A DNA stretch of 64,000 nt from Vibrio sp. HDW18 (GCF_011306175.1 NZ_CP049913.1:1984001-2048000), one strand, 5' to 3'. Positions 46,914-58,478 are shown, counted from the first letter of the stretch. Notes: generated by a model not told the origin, from the sequence alone. Made by a program: numbers and translations.

Positions 46914-49490
46914 TTAGCTCGCTACGATATTGAGCAGTTTACCCGGCACATAAATCACTTTACGTACGGTTAGACCATCGGTGAATTTCTGCACGTTCTC
47001 ATCTTGCATGCCTAATGCTTCCACTTGTTGTTGAGTGGCATCAGCAGCAACGGTCAGTTTGCCACGCAGTTTACCGTTGACTTGTAGCACGATCAGCTTT
47101 TCATCTTCGACCAGTGCGGCTTCATCGTACGTTGGCCAGCTTGCCGTATCGATATTGCTTTGACCGAGTGCCACCCACATTTCGAAACAGATATGTGGAG
47201 TGATCGGGTACAGCATCAGCGTGATCGCCTGCAGTGCTTCATCCAGAATCGCACGATCTTGCGCTTCGGCCATTGGTGCTTTAGTCAGCTTGTTCATCAG
47301 CTCCATGATCGCAGCGATAGCGGTATTGAAAGTCTGACGACGCGCGACATCATCGGTCACTTTGGCGATGGTTTTGTGGACATCGCGGCGCAGCGCTTTT
47401 TGGTCTGCATTCAGAGCAGATGCATCCAGTGCTGGAGCTTGGCCAAGCGCAGCATGTTCACGAACCAGTTTCCAAACCCGACGCAGGAAGCGGTTAGCGC
47501 CCTCAACACCAGATTCTTGCCATTCCAGGGTCATATCTGCAGGTGAGGCAAACATCATGAACAGACGTACCGTGTCAGCACCGTATTTGTCGACCATCTC
47601 TTGTGGGTCGATGCCGTTGTTTTTCGACTTAGACATTTTGATCATGCCTGAGTGCTCAACTTGACGACCTGTGGTATCCACTGCCGAGACGATACGGCCT
47701 TTGCCATCACGTTCTACTTTGACTTCAGTTGGCGCAACCCACTCTTTACCACCTTTGTCATTGGTGTAGTAGAAAGCATCAGCCAGTACCATGCCTTGGC
47801 ATAGCAGCTTTTTAAATGGCTCATCGCTTTGCACGTAACCTGCATCACGCAGCAGTTTGTGGAAGAAACGTGAATAGAGCAGGTGCATACACGCATGCTC
47901 AATACCACCGATGTATTGATCGACTGGCAGCCAGTAATTGGCTTTGGCTGGATCAAGAATATCATCCGCTTGTGGTGAACAGTAACGCGCGTAATACCAT
48001 GAAGACTCCATAAAGGTGTCAAAGGTATCGGTTTCGCGCAGGGCTGGCGCACCGTTAAAGGTGGTTTTTGCCCACTCTTTATCGGCTTTGATTGGGCTGG
48101 TTACCCCATCCATCACCACATCTTCTGGCAAGATCACAGGCAGTTGGTCTGCTGGTACTGGGTGGACTTGGCCATCTTCAGTCGTCACCATCGGAATTGG
48201 TGCACCCCAATAACGTTGACGGGACACGCCCCAGTCACGCAGACGGAAGTTAACTGTTTTAGTGCCTTTGCCTTCTGCTGCCAATTTGGCCGCGATCGAG
48301 TTAAAAGCGGCTTGGAAATCCAAACCATCAAATTCGCCAGAAGCGAACAACACACCTTTGTCAGTGTAAGCGGCTTCAGACACATCCAGCTCGCTGCCAT
48401 CAGCAGGCTTAATCACAGGGATGATATCTAGGCCGTATTTGGTCGCGAATTCAAAGTCACGTTGGTCATGAGCTGATACCGCCATCACTGCCCCAGTACC
48501 GTAATCCATTAATACGAAGTTGGCGATGTAGATCGGTACTTCACGACCGTTTAAAGGATGGATAGCTGTTAGGCCAGTTGCCATGCCTTTCTTTTCCATG
48601 GTCGCGATTTCGGCTTCGGCCACCTTGGTGTTTTTACATTCATCGATGAAGGCGGCGAGGGCTGGGTTATTGGCTGCCGCTTTGCTGGCCAGAGGGTGAC
48701 CTGCGGCGATTGCCACGTAGGTCACACCCATCAAGGTGTCAGGGCGTGTGGTATACACTTCAAGGTCAGTGTTTTCGCCTTTGACGGCAAATTTCAGTTC
48801 TACACCTTCAGAGCGACCAATCCAGTTACGCTGCATGGTTTTAACCATTTCAGGCCAACCGTCTAGGTTATCCAGATCATCAAGCAGCTCTTGGGCATAG
48901 GCCGTGATCTTAATAAACCATTGTGGGATCTCTTTTTGCTCAACCGGAGTATCACAGCGCCAGCAGCAACCATCTTCTACTTGCTCGTTGGCCAGCACGG
49001 TTTGGTCATTAGGGCACCAGTTAACCGATGAGGTTTTTTTGTACACTAAGCCTTTTTCAAACAGTTTAGTGAAGAACTCTTGTTCCCAACGGTAGTACTC
49101 TGGGCGGCAAGTGGCAAATTCACGATTCCAGTCATAACCAAAGCCCAGTAATTTGAGCTGGTTTTTCATGTATTCGATATTTTCGTAAGTCCAAGGCGCT
49201 GGCGCAGTATTGTTTTTGACCGCCGCATTTTCTGCTGGCAGACCAAATGCATCCCAACCGATAGGTTGTAGTACGTTTTTGCCTTGCAGACGTTGGAAAC
49301 GAGAGACTACATCACCGATGGTGTAGTTGCGCACATGACCCATATGCAGTCGGCCGCTTGGGTACGGGAACATAGAAAGACAGTAGAATTTTTCTTTGTT
49401 TGGGTCTTCACTAACCACGAAGGTTTGGTGGTTGTCCCAGTGCTGTTGAACCTTGTGTTCAATCTCTTGTGGGTTGTATTGCTCTTGCAT
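46914..49490 (-). CDS. leuS: Leucyl-tRNA synthetase LeuS
   Basis: Charges tRNA-Leu. 858 residues from the ATG at 49490 ([11 protein letters not shown], as in E. coli); an upstream ATG would add 20 residues without support. Class I motifs: HIGH as [11 protein letters not shown] near 45 and KMSKS in [16 protein letters not shown]. The CP1 editing domain is intact, with TTRPDTLMG and [17 protein letters not shown]. The zinc ribbon has CPNDQTVL and CCWRC. Divergent from ybeL; followed by a terminator. Confidence 0.98.
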   Translation of the reverse strand: MQEQYNPQEIEHKVQQHWDNHQTFVVSEDPNKEKFYCLSMFPYPSGRLHMGHVRNYTIGDVVSRFQRLQGKNVLQPIGWDAFGLPAENAAVKNNTAPAPWTYENIEYMKNQLKLLGFGYDWNREFATCRPEYYRWEQEFFTKLFEKGLVYKKTSSVNWCPNDQTVLANEQVEDGCCWRCDTPVEQKEIPQWFIKITAYAQELLDDLDNLDGWPEMVKTMQRNWIGRSEGVELKFAVKGENTDLEVYTTRPDTLMGVTYVAIAAGHPLASKAAANNPALAAFIDECKNTKVAEAEIATMEKKGMATGLTAIHPLNGREVPIYIANFVLMDYGTGAVMAVSAHDQRDFEFATKYGLDIIPVIKPADGSELDVSEAAYTDKGVLFASGEFDGLDFQAAFNSIAAKLAAEGKGTKTVNFRLRDWGVSRQRYWGAPIPMVTTEDGQVHPVPADQLPVILPEDVVMDGVTSPIKADKEWAKTTFNGAPALRETDTFDTFMESSWYYARYCSPQADDILDPAKANYWLPVDQYIGGIEHACMHLLYSRFFHKLLRDAGYVQSDEPFKKLLCQGMVLADAFYYTNDKGGKEWVAPTEVKVERDGKGRIVSAVDTTGRQVEHSGMIKMSKSKNNGIDPQEMVDKYGADTVRLFMMFASPADMTLEWQESGVEGANRFLRRVWKLVREHAALGQAPALDASALNADQKALRRDVHKTIAKVTDDVARRQTFNTAIAAIMELMNKLTKAPMAEAQDRAILDEALQAITLMLYPITPHICFEMWVALGQSNIDTASWPTYDEAALVEDEKLIVLQVNGKLRGKLTVAADATQQQVEALGMQDENVQKFTDGLTVRKVIYVPGKLLNIVAS

Positions 49491-49584
49491 CGATGACATC
49501 CATCTTGGAATTTGTGAGTTCAGTAGGAACGAACTCTTTCGGTTCGGCATAGAATACAGAAAGCAGGGGTTTACAACAATAGCT

Positions 49585-49628
49585 ATCCCCTTCCAACTTG
49601 AAGCTGCAACTTGAAGTTGGAAGGGGAT
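49585..49628. repeat. Short palindrome resembling the two ends of an ERIC-like element
   Basis: ATCCCCTTCCAACTT and AAGTTGGAAGGGGAT (49585-49599 and 49614-49628) pair perfectly around 14 nt that contain GAAGCTGC. The outer sequence looks like the termini of the ERIC-like copies with the middle lost. It lies in the divergent gap between leuS and ybeL. Confidence 0.65.
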
Positions 49629-49663
49629 GATCCGCTAGTCATCAGGCTTGAGAGAGGTAAGAT

Positions 49664-50134
49664 ATGCCAAAACAGAAAGCAAGTTATGAAGCCTTATTGG
49701 CTGAGGTGGTAGAAACCCTTAAACACAGTTCTGATGGTGTGCATGAGATTGTGCAATCTTCCGCCAAGTATGTGAATGCGGCTAATGATTTAACCAAAGA
49801 TGAGCTCGCCTTAATCTCAGCTTATATCGAAGCCGATCTCAAAGAGTTTTCGGAACGTGTTGAGCAGAGCAAAAGTGGCCCATTTTATCTGATGATCACT
49901 AACTCGATTTGGCAGGGGCTGCTGGAGATTACTGATCGCACCAGCGTCGAGTGGCGAGAGTTGTTTGCCGATTTGGAGCATCAAGGCTTGTATCAAGTCG
50001 GTGACATGATTGGCTTGGGGATCTTGGTGTGCGATCACTGCGGTCACAAAACCGAGTTTACTCACCCAACTGTGGTAGAGCCTTGTACTCAATGTGGCGG
50101 TAAAGCTTTCAGCCGCCAAGCTCTTAAGCCTTAG
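49664..50134 (+). CDS. ybeL: Zinc-ribbon protein YbeL (DUF1451)
   Basis: 156 residues. The N-terminal half is helical (ELALISAYIEADLKEFSE), and the C-terminus is a zinc ribbon with CDHCG and CTQCGG. Its role is unknown. It is divergent from leuS as in E. coli. It lies 35 bp after the short palindrome and converges on lnt, with a terminator between them. Confidence 0.9.
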   Translation: MPKQKASYEALLAEVVETLKHSSDGVHEIVQSSAKYVNAANDLTKDELALISAYIEADLKEFSERVEQSKSGPFYLMITNSIWQGLLEITDRTSVEWRELFADLEHQGLYQVGDMIGLGILVCDHCGHKTEFTHPTVVEPCTQCGGKAFSRQALKP

Positions 50135-50180
50135 CACAATCTTAGATCTATTGAAAAACCCAACCTGATCCAAACCAATC

Positions 50181-50204
50181 ACGGGAAGCTTTGCTTCCCG
50201 TTTG
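50181..50204. terminator. Terminator between ybeL and lnt
   Basis: ACGGGAAGC and GCTTCCCGT form a 9-bp stem with a TTT loop, followed by TTGTG on the plus strand. Confidence 0.7.
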
Positions 50205-50247
50205 TGTCAGTGTTTATTTGTGTCAGCACTGGTATTTATATCAGTAC

Positions 50248-51762
50248 TTATATATGGCGACGTCGCCAGCCAGCCAACATCAGAGCCAGTCCGACCCAGA
50301 GATAGAGTGGTGTGGTGCCGACTTGATAATAAGGCGTGCTGCCCCGAGTTGGGGTGACTGTGGCTCTTAATACGCCAGTTTCAAATTGTGGCAGTTGAGC
50401 GATAATCCGCCCACGTTGATCGGTGATCGCGGTAATGCCATTGTTGGTCGCACGGATCAGTGGTTTACCGAGTTCTAATGCGCGCATACGGGCAATTTCC
50501 ATATGTTGCATCGGACCGATGGAGCGGCCAAACCAAGCGTCATTGGATAGCGTGAGCAGAAAATCGGTCTCAGCGGTCACATTGTCACGCACTTGCTGAT
50601 TAAAGATAATTTCATAACACAGTGCGGCAGCAAACGCGAAGCCTTTGGCAATCAGGTTCGGCTGTACATACTCGCCTTGGCTAAACGAGGACATCGGCAA
50701 ATTAAAAAAGGGAGCGAGCGGTCTTAACAGCGCCTCAAATGGCACAAATTCGCCAAATGGCAACAAATGGTATTTGTGGTAGCGCAGACTTAGGTCATAG
50801 CGATACTCTTCGTGAGGAGTAACGCCAAGGGTCAGTACACTATTGAAATACTGTTGATCATCATTTTGATTGATAATGCCGGTGATCACAGCACTCTGAT
50901 TGATTCGCGCCGCAGCATCTAAATTATGCAAGAATGACGGAATTTCAGATTCCAGTGCAGGGATTGCCGCTTCTGGCCAAATAATGATGTCCGCATCCCA
51001 GTTTTCTCGGGTGAGATCGGTGTATTTCATGATGGTTGGCCAGCGCTGGTTGGGTAGCCATTTTAAGCCTTGTTCAATGTTGCCTTGGATCAGCGCGACC
51101 GCTGTGTTGCGTTCGGTTTGCGGGGTGACCCATTGGATTGCTTGTAAGCCATAGCCAGTGGCATAGATGATTAGCGGGATTAAGAGAGTGAGCCAGCGGC
51201 GATTGAGCAGAGCATAAGCACAACTGCCGGCACAGATCAGCAGTAGTAAGGTGATCAACTCCACTCCGCCGATCGGCGCGAAGTTAGCCAATGGACTATC
51301 AATTTGGCTGTAGCCAAGCCATAGCCAAGGAAAGCCGGTCATCACCCAACCGCGTAACCAATCAGTGATTAACCATAATGCCGGTACTGCGCCTAACCAT
51401 TTGCTGCGCGAGTTATTGGCAAACCAGCGATTGAGCAGCCAGCCGAAAAGTGCCGGATAAAGGGCGAGATAACCGACCAGTAAGGTCATTAAAAACAGGC
51501 TAGCGATTTTAGGCATTCCGCCAAAGGTGTCGATACTGACATGTACCCAACTGATCCCGAAGGCAAATTGCCCAATTCCCCACGCATAACCAATTATCGC
51601 AGCTCGCCGTGCAGTTTGTTGATGCAGCAGCAGCAGCAGTAAAGTGGGGCTGATTAAGGCGAGTGGCCAAATTTGATAGGGGGCAAAAGCCAGCGGGGTC
51701 AACACACCAACCAAAGCGGCCGCGAGCGGCCGCATTAGGCGATGAGATAATAGGCTGTTCAT
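50248..51762 (-). CDS. lnt: Apolipoprotein N-acyltransferase Lnt
   Basis: Adds the third acyl chain to lipoproteins at the periplasmic side of the inner membrane. 504 residues with six N-terminal membrane helices, a nitrilase-like domain and one last helix. The catalytic triad is seen as Glu in [12 protein letters not shown], Lys in [16 protein letters not shown] and Cys in ALCYEIIF. Last gene of miaB-ybeZ-ybeY-corC-lnt. Confidence 0.96.
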   Translation of the reverse strand: MNSLLSHRLMRPLAAALVGVLTPLAFAPYQIWPLALISPTLLLLLLHQQTARRAAIIGYAWGIGQFAFGISWVHVSIDTFGGMPKIASLFLMTLLVGYLALYPALFGWLLNRWFANNSRSKWLGAVPALWLITDWLRGWVMTGFPWLWLGYSQIDSPLANFAPIGGVELITLLLLICAGSCAYALLNRRWLTLLIPLIIYATGYGLQAIQWVTPQTERNTAVALIQGNIEQGLKWLPNQRWPTIMKYTDLTRENWDADIIIWPEAAIPALESEIPSFLHNLDAAARINQSAVITGIINQNDDQQYFNSVLTLGVTPHEEYRYDLSLRYHKYHLLPFGEFVPFEALLRPLAPFFNLPMSSFSQGEYVQPNLIAKGFAFAAALCYEIIFNQQVRDNVTAETDFLLTLSNDAWFGRSIGPMQHMEIARMRALELGKPLIRATNNGITAITDQRGRIIAQLPQFETGVLRATVTPTRGSTPYYQVGTTPLYLWVGLALMLAGWRRRHI

Positions 51763-51800
51763 CGTGTTGTTATTTACCGTTGCTCAGTCATCGGAGAGGG

Positions 51801-52673
51801 TTATTCTTGTGCATGCGAGAGCGTTTCTAGATCTGGCACGGTCACTTGCAAGGCGACCACGCGGCGATTGTCCGCTGCCATCACTTTGAAATTGTAGCCT
51901 GCGATATCGACCACCTCGCCACGGGCGGGTAAGTGTCCAAAGGCGGTCATCACCAAACCACCGACGGTATCCACCTCTTCATCACTGAATTTGGTGCCAA
52001 AGGTGTGGTTAAACTCTTCAATAGTGGCAAGAGCTTTGACCGAGAAAGTGTGCTTGCTCAGTTGACGGATCTCTTTTTGCTCTTCATCGTCAAATTCATC
52101 TTCAATGTCGCCGACGATTTCTTCCAGAATGTCTTCAATAGTCACTAGCCCGGAAACACCACCAAACTCATCCACCACAATCGCCATATGGTAACGTTCT
52201 TCACGGAACTCTTTGAGCAAGCGGTCAACCCGTTTACTCTCCGGAACGACCACCGCTGGGCGGATCACTTGCTGGATATCGAATGGAGCACTATTCGAGC
52301 CGAGATATTTGAGTAAGTCCTTCGCAAGTAGAATGCCTTCCACATGATCTTTATCTTCGCTGATCACTGGATAACGTGAGTGCTGCGCATCGGTCATGAT
52401 GGCGACTAAGCTATCGAGATTGTGGGTACGATCGATGGTGACCATTTGTGAGCGTGGGATCATGATGTCGCGTACGCGCATTTCGGCGATTTCCATCACC
52501 CCTTCCAGCATGTCGCGGGTGTCATGGTCAATCAAATCGTTGATTTCAGAGTCGCGGATCACATCGACCAGCTCTTGGCGATCTTTTGGCTCACCCTGAA
52601 AAAGTTGGCTTAGGCGTTCAAAGAAGGACTTTCTACTCGGACCTTCCGAATTTTGAGCATTGTCGTCGTTCAT
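51801..52673 (-). CDS. corC: CorC/YbeX, CBS-domain protein
   Basis: 290 residues. Two CBS domains ([20 protein letters not shown] and [21 protein letters not shown]) with the [23 protein letters not shown] motif, then a CorC_HlyC domain ([21 protein letters not shown]). No membrane helix. It is linked to magnesium/cobalt resistance and, in recent work on E. coli YbeX, to ribosome metabolism. It lies 38 bp before lnt. Confidence 0.94.
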   Translation of the reverse strand: MNDDNAQNSEGPSRKSFFERLSQLFQGEPKDRQELVDVIRDSEINDLIDHDTRDMLEGVMEIAEMRVRDIMIPRSQMVTIDRTHNLDSLVAIMTDAQHSRYPVISEDKDHVEGILLAKDLLKYLGSNSAPFDIQQVIRPAVVVPESKRVDRLLKEFREERYHMAIVVDEFGGVSGLVTIEDILEEIVGDIEDEFDDEEQKEIRQLSKHTFSVKALATIEEFNHTFGTKFSDEEVDTVGGLVMTAFGHLPARGEVVDIAGYNFKVMAADNRRVVALQVTVPDLETLSHAQE

Positions 52674-52742
52674 TATGTCTCAATTTACTAACGCTATCAG
52701 AAGTGTGATAGCTCACATGTGCCTTATCTTGGCCGATAAGGG

Positions 52743-53207
52743 TTACATTTTTTCGGTCAGATACGGATCACTAAAGCCCATTTGTTGCATAATTTCGGTT
52801 TCCAGTGCTTCCATCTCTTTGGCTTCATCATCTTCGATGTGGTCATAACCTAGCAGATGCAGGCTACCATGTACAACCATATGCGCCCAATGAGCCTGTA
52901 AAGGTTTATTTTGTTCAATCGCTTCATGTTCAACCACTTGGCGACAGATCACCAAATCACCGAGCAGATCAAGTTCGATACCCGGAGGAGCTTCAAATGG
53001 GAAAGAGAGCACATTGGTCGGTTTATCTTTGCCGCGATAATTGAGATTGAGCTGATGACTTTCCGCACTATCGACAATCCGAATCGTTACTTCAGCTTGG
53101 GCTTGAAATGGGCTAATGGTATGGGTTAGCCAAGTGGCAAAATCAGCAGCGCTTGGTAGCCCATGGTGATCGCTGACGGCAAATTGTAAGTCCAGTTCGA
53201 TACTCAT
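52743..53207 (-). CDS. ybeY: Endoribonuclease YbeY
   Basis: 154 residues. The zinc motif HX3HX5H is complete as [11 protein letters not shown] near 120. YbeY matures the 16S rRNA 3' end and takes part in ribosome quality control. Its start overlaps the ybeZ stop by four bases (ATGA), matching the known tight pairing of the two proteins. Confidence 0.96.
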   Translation of the reverse strand: MSIELDLQFAVSDHHGLPSAADFATWLTHTISPFQAQAEVTIRIVDSAESHQLNLNYRGKDKPTNVLSFPFEAPPGIELDLLGDLVICRQVVEHEAIEQNKPLQAHWAHMVVHGSLHLLGYDHIEDDEAKEMEALETEIMQQMGFSDPYLTEKM

Positions 53208-54322
53208 GACAGGTGCGACTCATGTGGGTTAGATGACGTTGGCTGAGCTGGCGAAGTCTCGCTCACGACGCTACTGAGTAGCCCCGCTGCTCGCTCCTCA
53301 CGGCGGCGCTGCTCATGTAGCTGACGCTGCTTTTGATCTTGCGCTTCCCACTGTTCATAAGCATTGACGATGCGTGCCACCACTGGGTGGCGTACCACAT
53401 CCTCAGCTTGGAAAAAGTTAAAGCTGATCTCTTCGACTTGACTGAGTACTTCAATTGCGTGGCGCAGCCCCGATTTTGCACCGCGTGGTAAGTCGATTTG
53501 GGTCACATCACCAGTGATCACCGCTCGCGAATTAAAACCAATCCGGGTGAGGAACATTTTCATCTGCTCTACGGTGGTATTTTGGCTTTCATCAAGAATG
53601 ATAAACGCATCATTTAAGGTGCGTCCGCGCATGTAGGCGAGGGGAGCGACTTCAATCACATTGCGCTCAATCAGTTTTTCAACCCGCTCAAAACCGAGCA
53701 TTTCAAACAGGGCATCGTACAGTGGCCGCAAGTAAGGATCGACTTTTTGGCTGAGATCGCCAGGCAGAAAGCCGAGTTTTTCCCCCGCTTCAACCGCAGG
53801 GCGGGTGAGCAGAATGCGACGGATTTCTTGGCGCTCAAGTGCATCCACTGCGGCGGCGACCGCAAGATAAGTTTTGCCGGTGCCAGCTGGGCCAACGCCA
53901 AAGGTAATATCGTGGGTCACCATATTCATCAAGTATTGAGCTTGATTCGGGGTGCGCGGTTTGATCACGCCTTTTTTGGTTTTTACTACCACTTCTTTGC
54001 CGTAGCGAATGCTCGACTCATGCTGCTGTTCCAGCACGCCAGACTCTTTGATCGCTAAGTGAATTTGCTCAGGTTCAATATCGGCAATCTCACCACGCAG
54101 CGGCGCGGTAGCCACATATAAGGTCTTAATAATATCCAGTGCTGCAGCGGCAGTATGTGTTTGGCCGACGATGGTAAAAAAATGGCCGCGGTAATTGATT
54201 TCAACCCCTAAGCGCCGTTCGAGGTGCTTGATGTTATCATCGAAAGGGCCACATAGGCTGGCTAAGCGTTGGTTATCAGAAGGGTGTAGATCGATTTCTA
54301 AGGTTATAATTTTATTGCTCAA
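53204..54322 (-). CDS. ybeZ: PhoH-like ATPase YbeZ
   Basis: 372 residues. Walker [12 protein letters not shown] near 143 and Walker [14 protein letters not shown] lie in the PhoH domain; the N-terminal ~100 residues contain a KH-like segment. Related PhoH proteins have RNA-linked ATPase or helicase activity. Translation starts at TTG (54322) with GAGAGG upstream. The C-terminal tail is rich in Arg and Glu ([16 protein letters not shown]). Confidence 0.95.
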   Translation of the reverse strand: MSNKIITLEIDLHPSDNQRLASLCGPFDDNIKHLERRLGVEINYRGHFFTIVGQTHTAAAALDIIKTLYVATAPLRGEIADIEPEQIHLAIKESGVLEQQHESSIRYGKEVVVKTKKGVIKPRTPNQAQYLMNMVTHDITFGVGPAGTGKTYLAVAAAVDALERQEIRRILLTRPAVEAGEKLGFLPGDLSQKVDPYLRPLYDALFEMLGFERVEKLIERNVIEVAPLAYMRGRTLNDAFIILDESQNTTVEQMKMFLTRIGFNSRAVITGDVTQIDLPRGAKSGLRHAIEVLSQVEEISFNFFQAEDVVRHPVVARIVNAYEQWEAQDQKQRQLHEQRRREERAAGLLSSVVSETSPAQPTSSNPHESHLS

Positions 54323-54389
54323 ATTTGCCTCTCACTATGCCAATAAATGTCCGATTGTGACCGGACATTTATCGACAGTGTATACGAGA

Positions 54390-55814
54390 TTAAGGAGTAA
54401 ATGTAGCCACTCCAAGCTCATCTTCACGGCGAGTCTTGGCTTTCATTGCTGAAGGCGAGGTGGCAATCCGCAGATTCATTTGCGATTCGGTACGCACTAA
54501 TTCACCACGCAGTGAGTTGGCAAACACATCCACGATTTTGACATCGACAAATTGACCAATCAGATCTGGTGAGCCTTCAAAGTTAACAAAGCGGCTATTT
54601 TCAGTACGACCACACAGCTCCATCAAGTTTTTCTTCGAAGGACCTTCGACCAAAATTCGCTGCTCAGTACCGAGCATTAAGCGCGAATAACGCATCGCTT
54701 GGCTGTTGATTTGTTGCTGTAGCTCGTACAAGCGCGCTTTTTTCACCTCTTCCGACAGATCGCAAGGATAATCTGCCGCTGGGGTGCCTGGGCGTGGCGA
54801 GAACACAAAGCTAAAGCTCATATCAAAATCCACATCGCGGATCAGCTTCATGGTGTCTTGGAAATCTTTATCAGTTTCACCAGGGAAGCCGACGATGAAG
54901 TCTGAGCTGATCTGAATATCTGGGCGTGCTTTACGCAGTTTGCGAATGATCGATTTGTATTCAATCGCCGTGTGTGGTCGCTTCATCATAGTTAAGATGC
55001 GATCGCTACCACTTTGTACCGGCAGGTGTAGGAAGCTCACTAACTCAGGCGTGTCTTCATACACGGCAATAATATCGTCGGTAAATTCCAGTGGATGGCT
55101 GGTGGTAAAGCGAATACGATCAAGCCCGTCAATGGTGGCAACTAAACGCAGCAGTTCAGCAAAAGAGCAGAGATCACCATCATGCGTTGCACCACGATAA
55201 GCATTAACATTTTGGCCGAGTAGGTTAACTTCACGCACGCCTTGTTCAGCCAGTTGCGCAATTTCAAACAGCACGTCATCGACTGGGCGGCTTACTTCTT
55301 CACCGCGAGTGTAAGGTACTACGCAGTAAGTACAGTATTTTGAGCAGCCTTCCATAATCGAGACAAAGGCTGTCGGGCCTTCAGCACGCGGCTCAGGTAG
55401 GCGGTCAAACTTTTCAATTTCAGGGAAAGAGATATCCATCACCGGTGCAGAACTGGTTTGTGAACGCTGAATCATTTCAGGCAGACGATGCAGGGTTTGC
55501 GGGCCAAAAATTACATCGACATACGGTGCGCGCTGGCGAATCGAGTCGCCTTCTTGAGTCGCTACGCAACCACCAACCCCAATCACTACACCGGGTTTCT
55601 TATCTTTCAGCGTTTTCCAACGTCCAAGTTGGTGGAAGACTTTTTCCTGTGCTTTTTCACGAATTGAACAGGTATTTAGGAGTAAAACGTCTGCTTCCTC
55701 GGGTATTTCGGTCAGCTCATAGCCGTTAGCAGCATTAAGCAGGTCAGCCATTTTGGATGAATCGTATTCGTTCATCTGGCAGCCCCAAGTTTTAATTAGC
55801 AGTTTCTTACTCAT
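54390..55814 (-). CDS. miaB: tRNA-2-methylthio-N6-dimethylallyladenosine synthase MiaB
   Basis: Radical-SAM methylthiotransferase acting on i6A37. 474 residues from the ATG at 55814; a GTG one codon upstream is also in frame. The N-terminal cluster is in [21 protein letters not shown] and GCVATQEG, the radical-SAM motif CX3CX2C is in [12 protein letters not shown], and a TRAM domain ([20 protein letters not shown]) ends the chain. First gene of the minus-strand operon and divergent from ubiF, as in E. coli. Confidence 0.97.
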   Translation of the reverse strand: MSKKLLIKTWGCQMNEYDSSKMADLLNAANGYELTEIPEEADVLLLNTCSIREKAQEKVFHQLGRWKTLKDKKPGVVIGVGGCVATQEGDSIRQRAPYVDVIFGPQTLHRLPEMIQRSQTSSAPVMDISFPEIEKFDRLPEPRAEGPTAFVSIMEGCSKYCTYCVVPYTRGEEVSRPVDDVLFEIAQLAEQGVREVNLLGQNVNAYRGATHDGDLCSFAELLRLVATIDGLDRIRFTTSHPLEFTDDIIAVYEDTPELVSFLHLPVQSGSDRILTMMKRPHTAIEYKSIIRKLRKARPDIQISSDFIVGFPGETDKDFQDTMKLIRDVDFDMSFSFVFSPRPGTPAADYPCDLSEEVKKARLYELQQQINSQAMRYSRLMLGTEQRILVEGPSKKNLMELCGRTENSRFVNFEGSPDLIGQFVDVKIVDVFANSLRGELVRTESQMNLRIATSPSAMKAKTRREDELGVATFTP

Positions 55815-56065
55815 CACACTTTCGCTCGTTCAATAGTTCTTCAATCATTTGAGCTTTAGCTCACATTCTAGCCGCCCTCTCGGCGGTAAGCAGCGTATTG
55901 TACTGCTTTAAAAACTGACTGACTAGTAATTGGCATCATTCTCTGTTGCCCTTATGGCGATTGGGTTTTGCTCTGATTCGTCGTTAGGTTTTCCGGTAAA
56001 AAAGGTCGCAATCTTGAAACCACTCCGTACAATGCGTTGGGGATGATAGGCCGAGTGAGAAACCG

Positions 56066-57226
56066 ATGAGCAGCAACAAGTTTGACATTTTAGTAGTAGG
56101 TGGAGGCATGGTTGGCGCGGCGGCGGCGCTGGGATTTGCCCAGCAAGGACGCACGGTTGCCTTGATCGATAGCTGTGCACCGCAACCATTTGAGCCAGCT
56201 CAAGCGATGGATGTGCGTGTCTCGGCTATATCACACACCTCAGTGCAGCTTTTAGAATCACTTGGCGCTTGGCCAAACATTGTGGCGATGCGTGCTTGTC
56301 CCTATCACCATTTGGAAACGTGGGAACATCCTGAGTGTCGCACACGTTTTTCCTGTCACGCCTTGGATTTACCACAGTTGGGTTACATGGTGGAAAATCG
56401 CATTATTCAACTTGGCTTGTGGCAGCAGTTGGCGGATTATCCGCAACTGACCTTGATGTGCCCAGAGCAGTTGCTAAAACTGGAGATAAGTGGACAGGGA
56501 TGTCAGGCTATTTTGCAATCGGGTACCGTACTGGAGTGCGATTGGGTGATTGGAGCCGATGGCGCCAACTCCCAAGTACGTCAATTGGCACAGATTGGCA
56601 TCACTGCGTGGGATTATCGTCAACACTGTTTGTTGATTAATGTTGAGACTCAGCGTATTCAGCAAGAGACGACTTGGCAGCAGTTTTTCCCAACTGGGCC
56701 GCGCTCTTATTTGCCGCTAGGTGGCAATCAAGCATCGTTGGTTTGGTACGATAGCCCACAGCGGATCCGCACTTTGGTAGGTTTAAACCCAGCGCAATTA
56801 CGTAGTGAGATTATTGAGCATTTCCCTGCCGAACTTGGTGATATTCGCGTATTGCAGCAGGCCAGCTTCCCACTGACTCGTCGTCATGCTCAGCAGTATG
56901 TGAAAAATCGCTGTGTGTTAGTGGGGGATGCGGCACATACCATTAACCCACTTGCCGGGCAGGGGGTAAACCTTGGTTTTAAAGATGTGGCGGAATTATT
57001 GGCCCAAACCGAGCATCAAACGCGGCTGACGGTCGAACACTTTGCCGCTTATCAGCGTGGTCGGCGTGCTGATAATCTATTGATGCAAACCGGTATGGAT
57101 CTGTTTTATCAAACGTTCAGTAACTCGCATCTACCACTCAAGTTGCTGCGCAATGCTGCGCTGGCGGCGGCCGAATGTGCTGGGCCATTAAAAAAACAAG
57201 TGCTGCGTTATGCGCTCGGCCTTTAG
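56066..57226 (+). CDS. ubiF: Ubiquinone biosynthesis FAD monooxygenase UbiF
   Basis: 386 residues of the UbiH/UbiF family, which hydroxylate the quinone ring. FAD motifs: VVGGGMVGAAAALGFAQ at about 11-27, the DG motif in DWVIGADGANSQVRQ and the GD motif in VLVGDAAHTINPLAGQGVNLGFKD. Position beside divergent miaB fits UbiF rather than UbiH or UbiI. About 250 bp of promoter region separate it from miaB. Confidence 0.9.
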   Translation: MSSNKFDILVVGGGMVGAAAALGFAQQGRTVALIDSCAPQPFEPAQAMDVRVSAISHTSVQLLESLGAWPNIVAMRACPYHHLETWEHPECRTRFSCHALDLPQLGYMVENRIIQLGLWQQLADYPQLTLMCPEQLLKLEISGQGCQAILQSGTVLECDWVIGADGANSQVRQLAQIGITAWDYRQHCLLINVETQRIQQETTWQQFFPTGPRSYLPLGGNQASLVWYDSPQRIRTLVGLNPAQLRSEIIEHFPAELGDIRVLQQASFPLTRRHAQQYVKNRCVLVGDAAHTINPLAGQGVNLGFKDVAELLAQTEHQTRLTVEHFAAYQRGRRADNLLMQTGMDLFYQTFSNSHLPLKLLRNAALAAAECAGPLKKQVLRYALGL

Positions 57227-57357
57227 TCTTGGTTATCTCTCGCAAGTCGGATGAATGTTCTGCATTCATTCACTGAATACGCTTTGTTTATGCTAAAGTG
57301 GCCAACAAGTTTTAATATGAGCTGTGGTATAATTGTTAATCAAAGGTATTTGGGGCG

Positions 57358-57810
57358 ATGAAAATGAACGATACAGGCCAAATTACACAAAAAGATCTAC
57401 TCAAATTGCTTGTTGATCAGGCGCAGCATAACGCTACCCGCGATGAACTTAACCGTGTGGAAGATAAACTCATCATTCGCATCGATGCCGTTGAGACTAA
57501 GCTTTCAGCACGCATTGATGCCGTTGAGACTAAGCTTTCAGCGCGCATAGATGAGGTTGAGACTAAGCTTTCAGCGCGCATAGATGAGGTTGAGACTAAG
57601 CTTTCAGCGCGTATAGATGAGGTTGAGACTAAGCTTTCAGCACGCATTGATGAGGTTGATACTAAGCTTTCTACTCGCATTGGTGAGCTTGAAACTAAAA
57701 TGGATATGAAGTTTTCTTCTTTGAAATCAACAATTATTGTCACCGCTATTGGTTCGGTTATTGCTCTTGGCGGCTTATTAATCGCCTTAGCACAACTCAT
57801 CAAAGCCTAA
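57358..57810 (+). CDS. Coiled-coil protein with 11-residue tandem repeats and a C-terminal membrane anchor
   Basis: 150 residues, not recognised. After a short N-terminal part (DTGQITQKDLLKLLVDQ), seven units of 11 residues follow one another from residue 41 to 117 with consensus RIDEVETKLSA, preceded by a weaker eighth unit. Eleven-residue periodicity (I, V and L spaced 3-4) suits a hendecad coiled coil. A hydrophobic helix of about 24 residues (IIVTAIGSVIALGGLLIALAQL) ends the chain, so the coil probably projects from the membrane. The repeats are also near-identical in DNA (33 bp). The gene stands alone between ubiF and crr, with GGGGCG just before its ATG. The function is unknown. Confidence 0.8.
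   Translation: MKMNDTGQITQKDLLKLLVDQAQHNATRDELNRVEDKLIIRIDAVETKLSARIDAVETKLSARIDEVETKLSARIDEVETKLSARIDEVETKLSARIDEVDTKLSTRIGELETKMDMKFSSLKSTIIVTAIGSVIALGGLLIALAQLIKA
57478..57708 (+). repeat. Seven tandem 33-bp repeats inside the coiled-coil gene
   Basis: Units begin at 57478, 57511, 57544, 57577, 57610, 57643 and 57676. Units 3 and 4 are identical; the outer ones diverge, the last most. The unit length is a multiple of three, so gain or loss of units keeps the frame. Confidence 0.95.
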
Positions 57811-57878
57811 TGTGCTGACTTGAGTACTTATCAAAGAGCAGCATAGGGATAACGTACTGATTCTGGTGCTAAAAACAA

Positions 57879-57905
57879 AAAAACGCTGCGCAAGGCAGCG
57901 TTTTT
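57879..57905. terminator. Terminator of the pts operon (after crr)
   Basis: AAAAACGCTGC and GCAGCGTTTTT form an 11-bp stem with a 5-nt loop. It lies 18 bp after the crr stop and can also stop rightward transcripts of the repeat gene. Confidence 0.82.
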
Positions 57906-57922
57906 GACATCACACAAGTGGA

Positions 57923-58432
57923 TTACTTGGTAACGCGTAGGATTGCAGTTTCGCCAACCACTACTGAACCAGCAAGTTTGTTCAGCTCTTTGATCTCATC
58001 CATGTTAGAAATAACCACAGGAGTCAGAGTTGATTTTGCTTTCTCTTCTAGTAGAGCCAAATCGAATTCGATAATAGTATCGCCGATTTTTACTGATTGA
58101 CCTTCTTCAGCGATGCGAGTGAAGCCTTCGCCTTTCAGTTCAACAGTATCAATACCGAAGTGAACAAACAGCTCGATGCCGTCGTCAGATTCGATAGAGA
58201 ATGCATGGTTGGTTTCGAAGATTTTGCCGATAGTACCGTTAACAGGAGCCACCATCTTGTTACCAGCAGGCTTGATCGCGATACCGTCACCAACGATTTT
58301 TTCAGCAAAAACCACATCTGGCACATCTTCGATGTTAACGATTTCACCAGAAAGAGGTGCGATGATTTCGATTGCACCTGCGTTAGCGCTGTCGTCAGAG
58401 ACGAGCTTTTTAAGTTTGTCAAACAGACCCAT
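57923..58432 (-). CDS. crr: PTS glucose-specific enzyme IIA Crr
   Basis: 169 residues. The phosphorylated His91 lies in [16 protein letters not shown] and the second active-site His76 in ETNHAFSI. It takes phosphate from HPr, passes it to glucose-type IIB domains, and in its free form causes inducer exclusion; phosphorylated it stimulates adenylate cyclase. In V. cholerae PTS phosphorylation state also affects biofilm formation. Last gene of ptsH-ptsI-crr. Confidence 0.97.
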   Translation of the reverse strand: MGLFDKLKKLVSDDSANAGAIEIIAPLSGEIVNIEDVPDVVFAEKIVGDGIAIKPAGNKMVAPVNGTIGKIFETNHAFSIESDDGIELFVHFGIDTVELKGEGFTRIAEEGQSVKIGDTIIEFDLALLEEKAKSTLTPVVISNMDEIKELNKLAGSVVVGETAILRVTK

Positions 58433-58478
58433 TGTGTCATGCTCCTAACGTGTTAGTTTTATTCTGTCGAAGTATAGT

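Noticed and set aside
57417..57803. A long open frame on the minus strand opposite the coiled-coil repeat gene, itself with repeated residues
   Set aside because: It is the mirror of the 33-bp repeats. It has no ribosome site, no plausible fold, and the plus-strand frame has a membrane helix and coiled-coil pattern that make sense.
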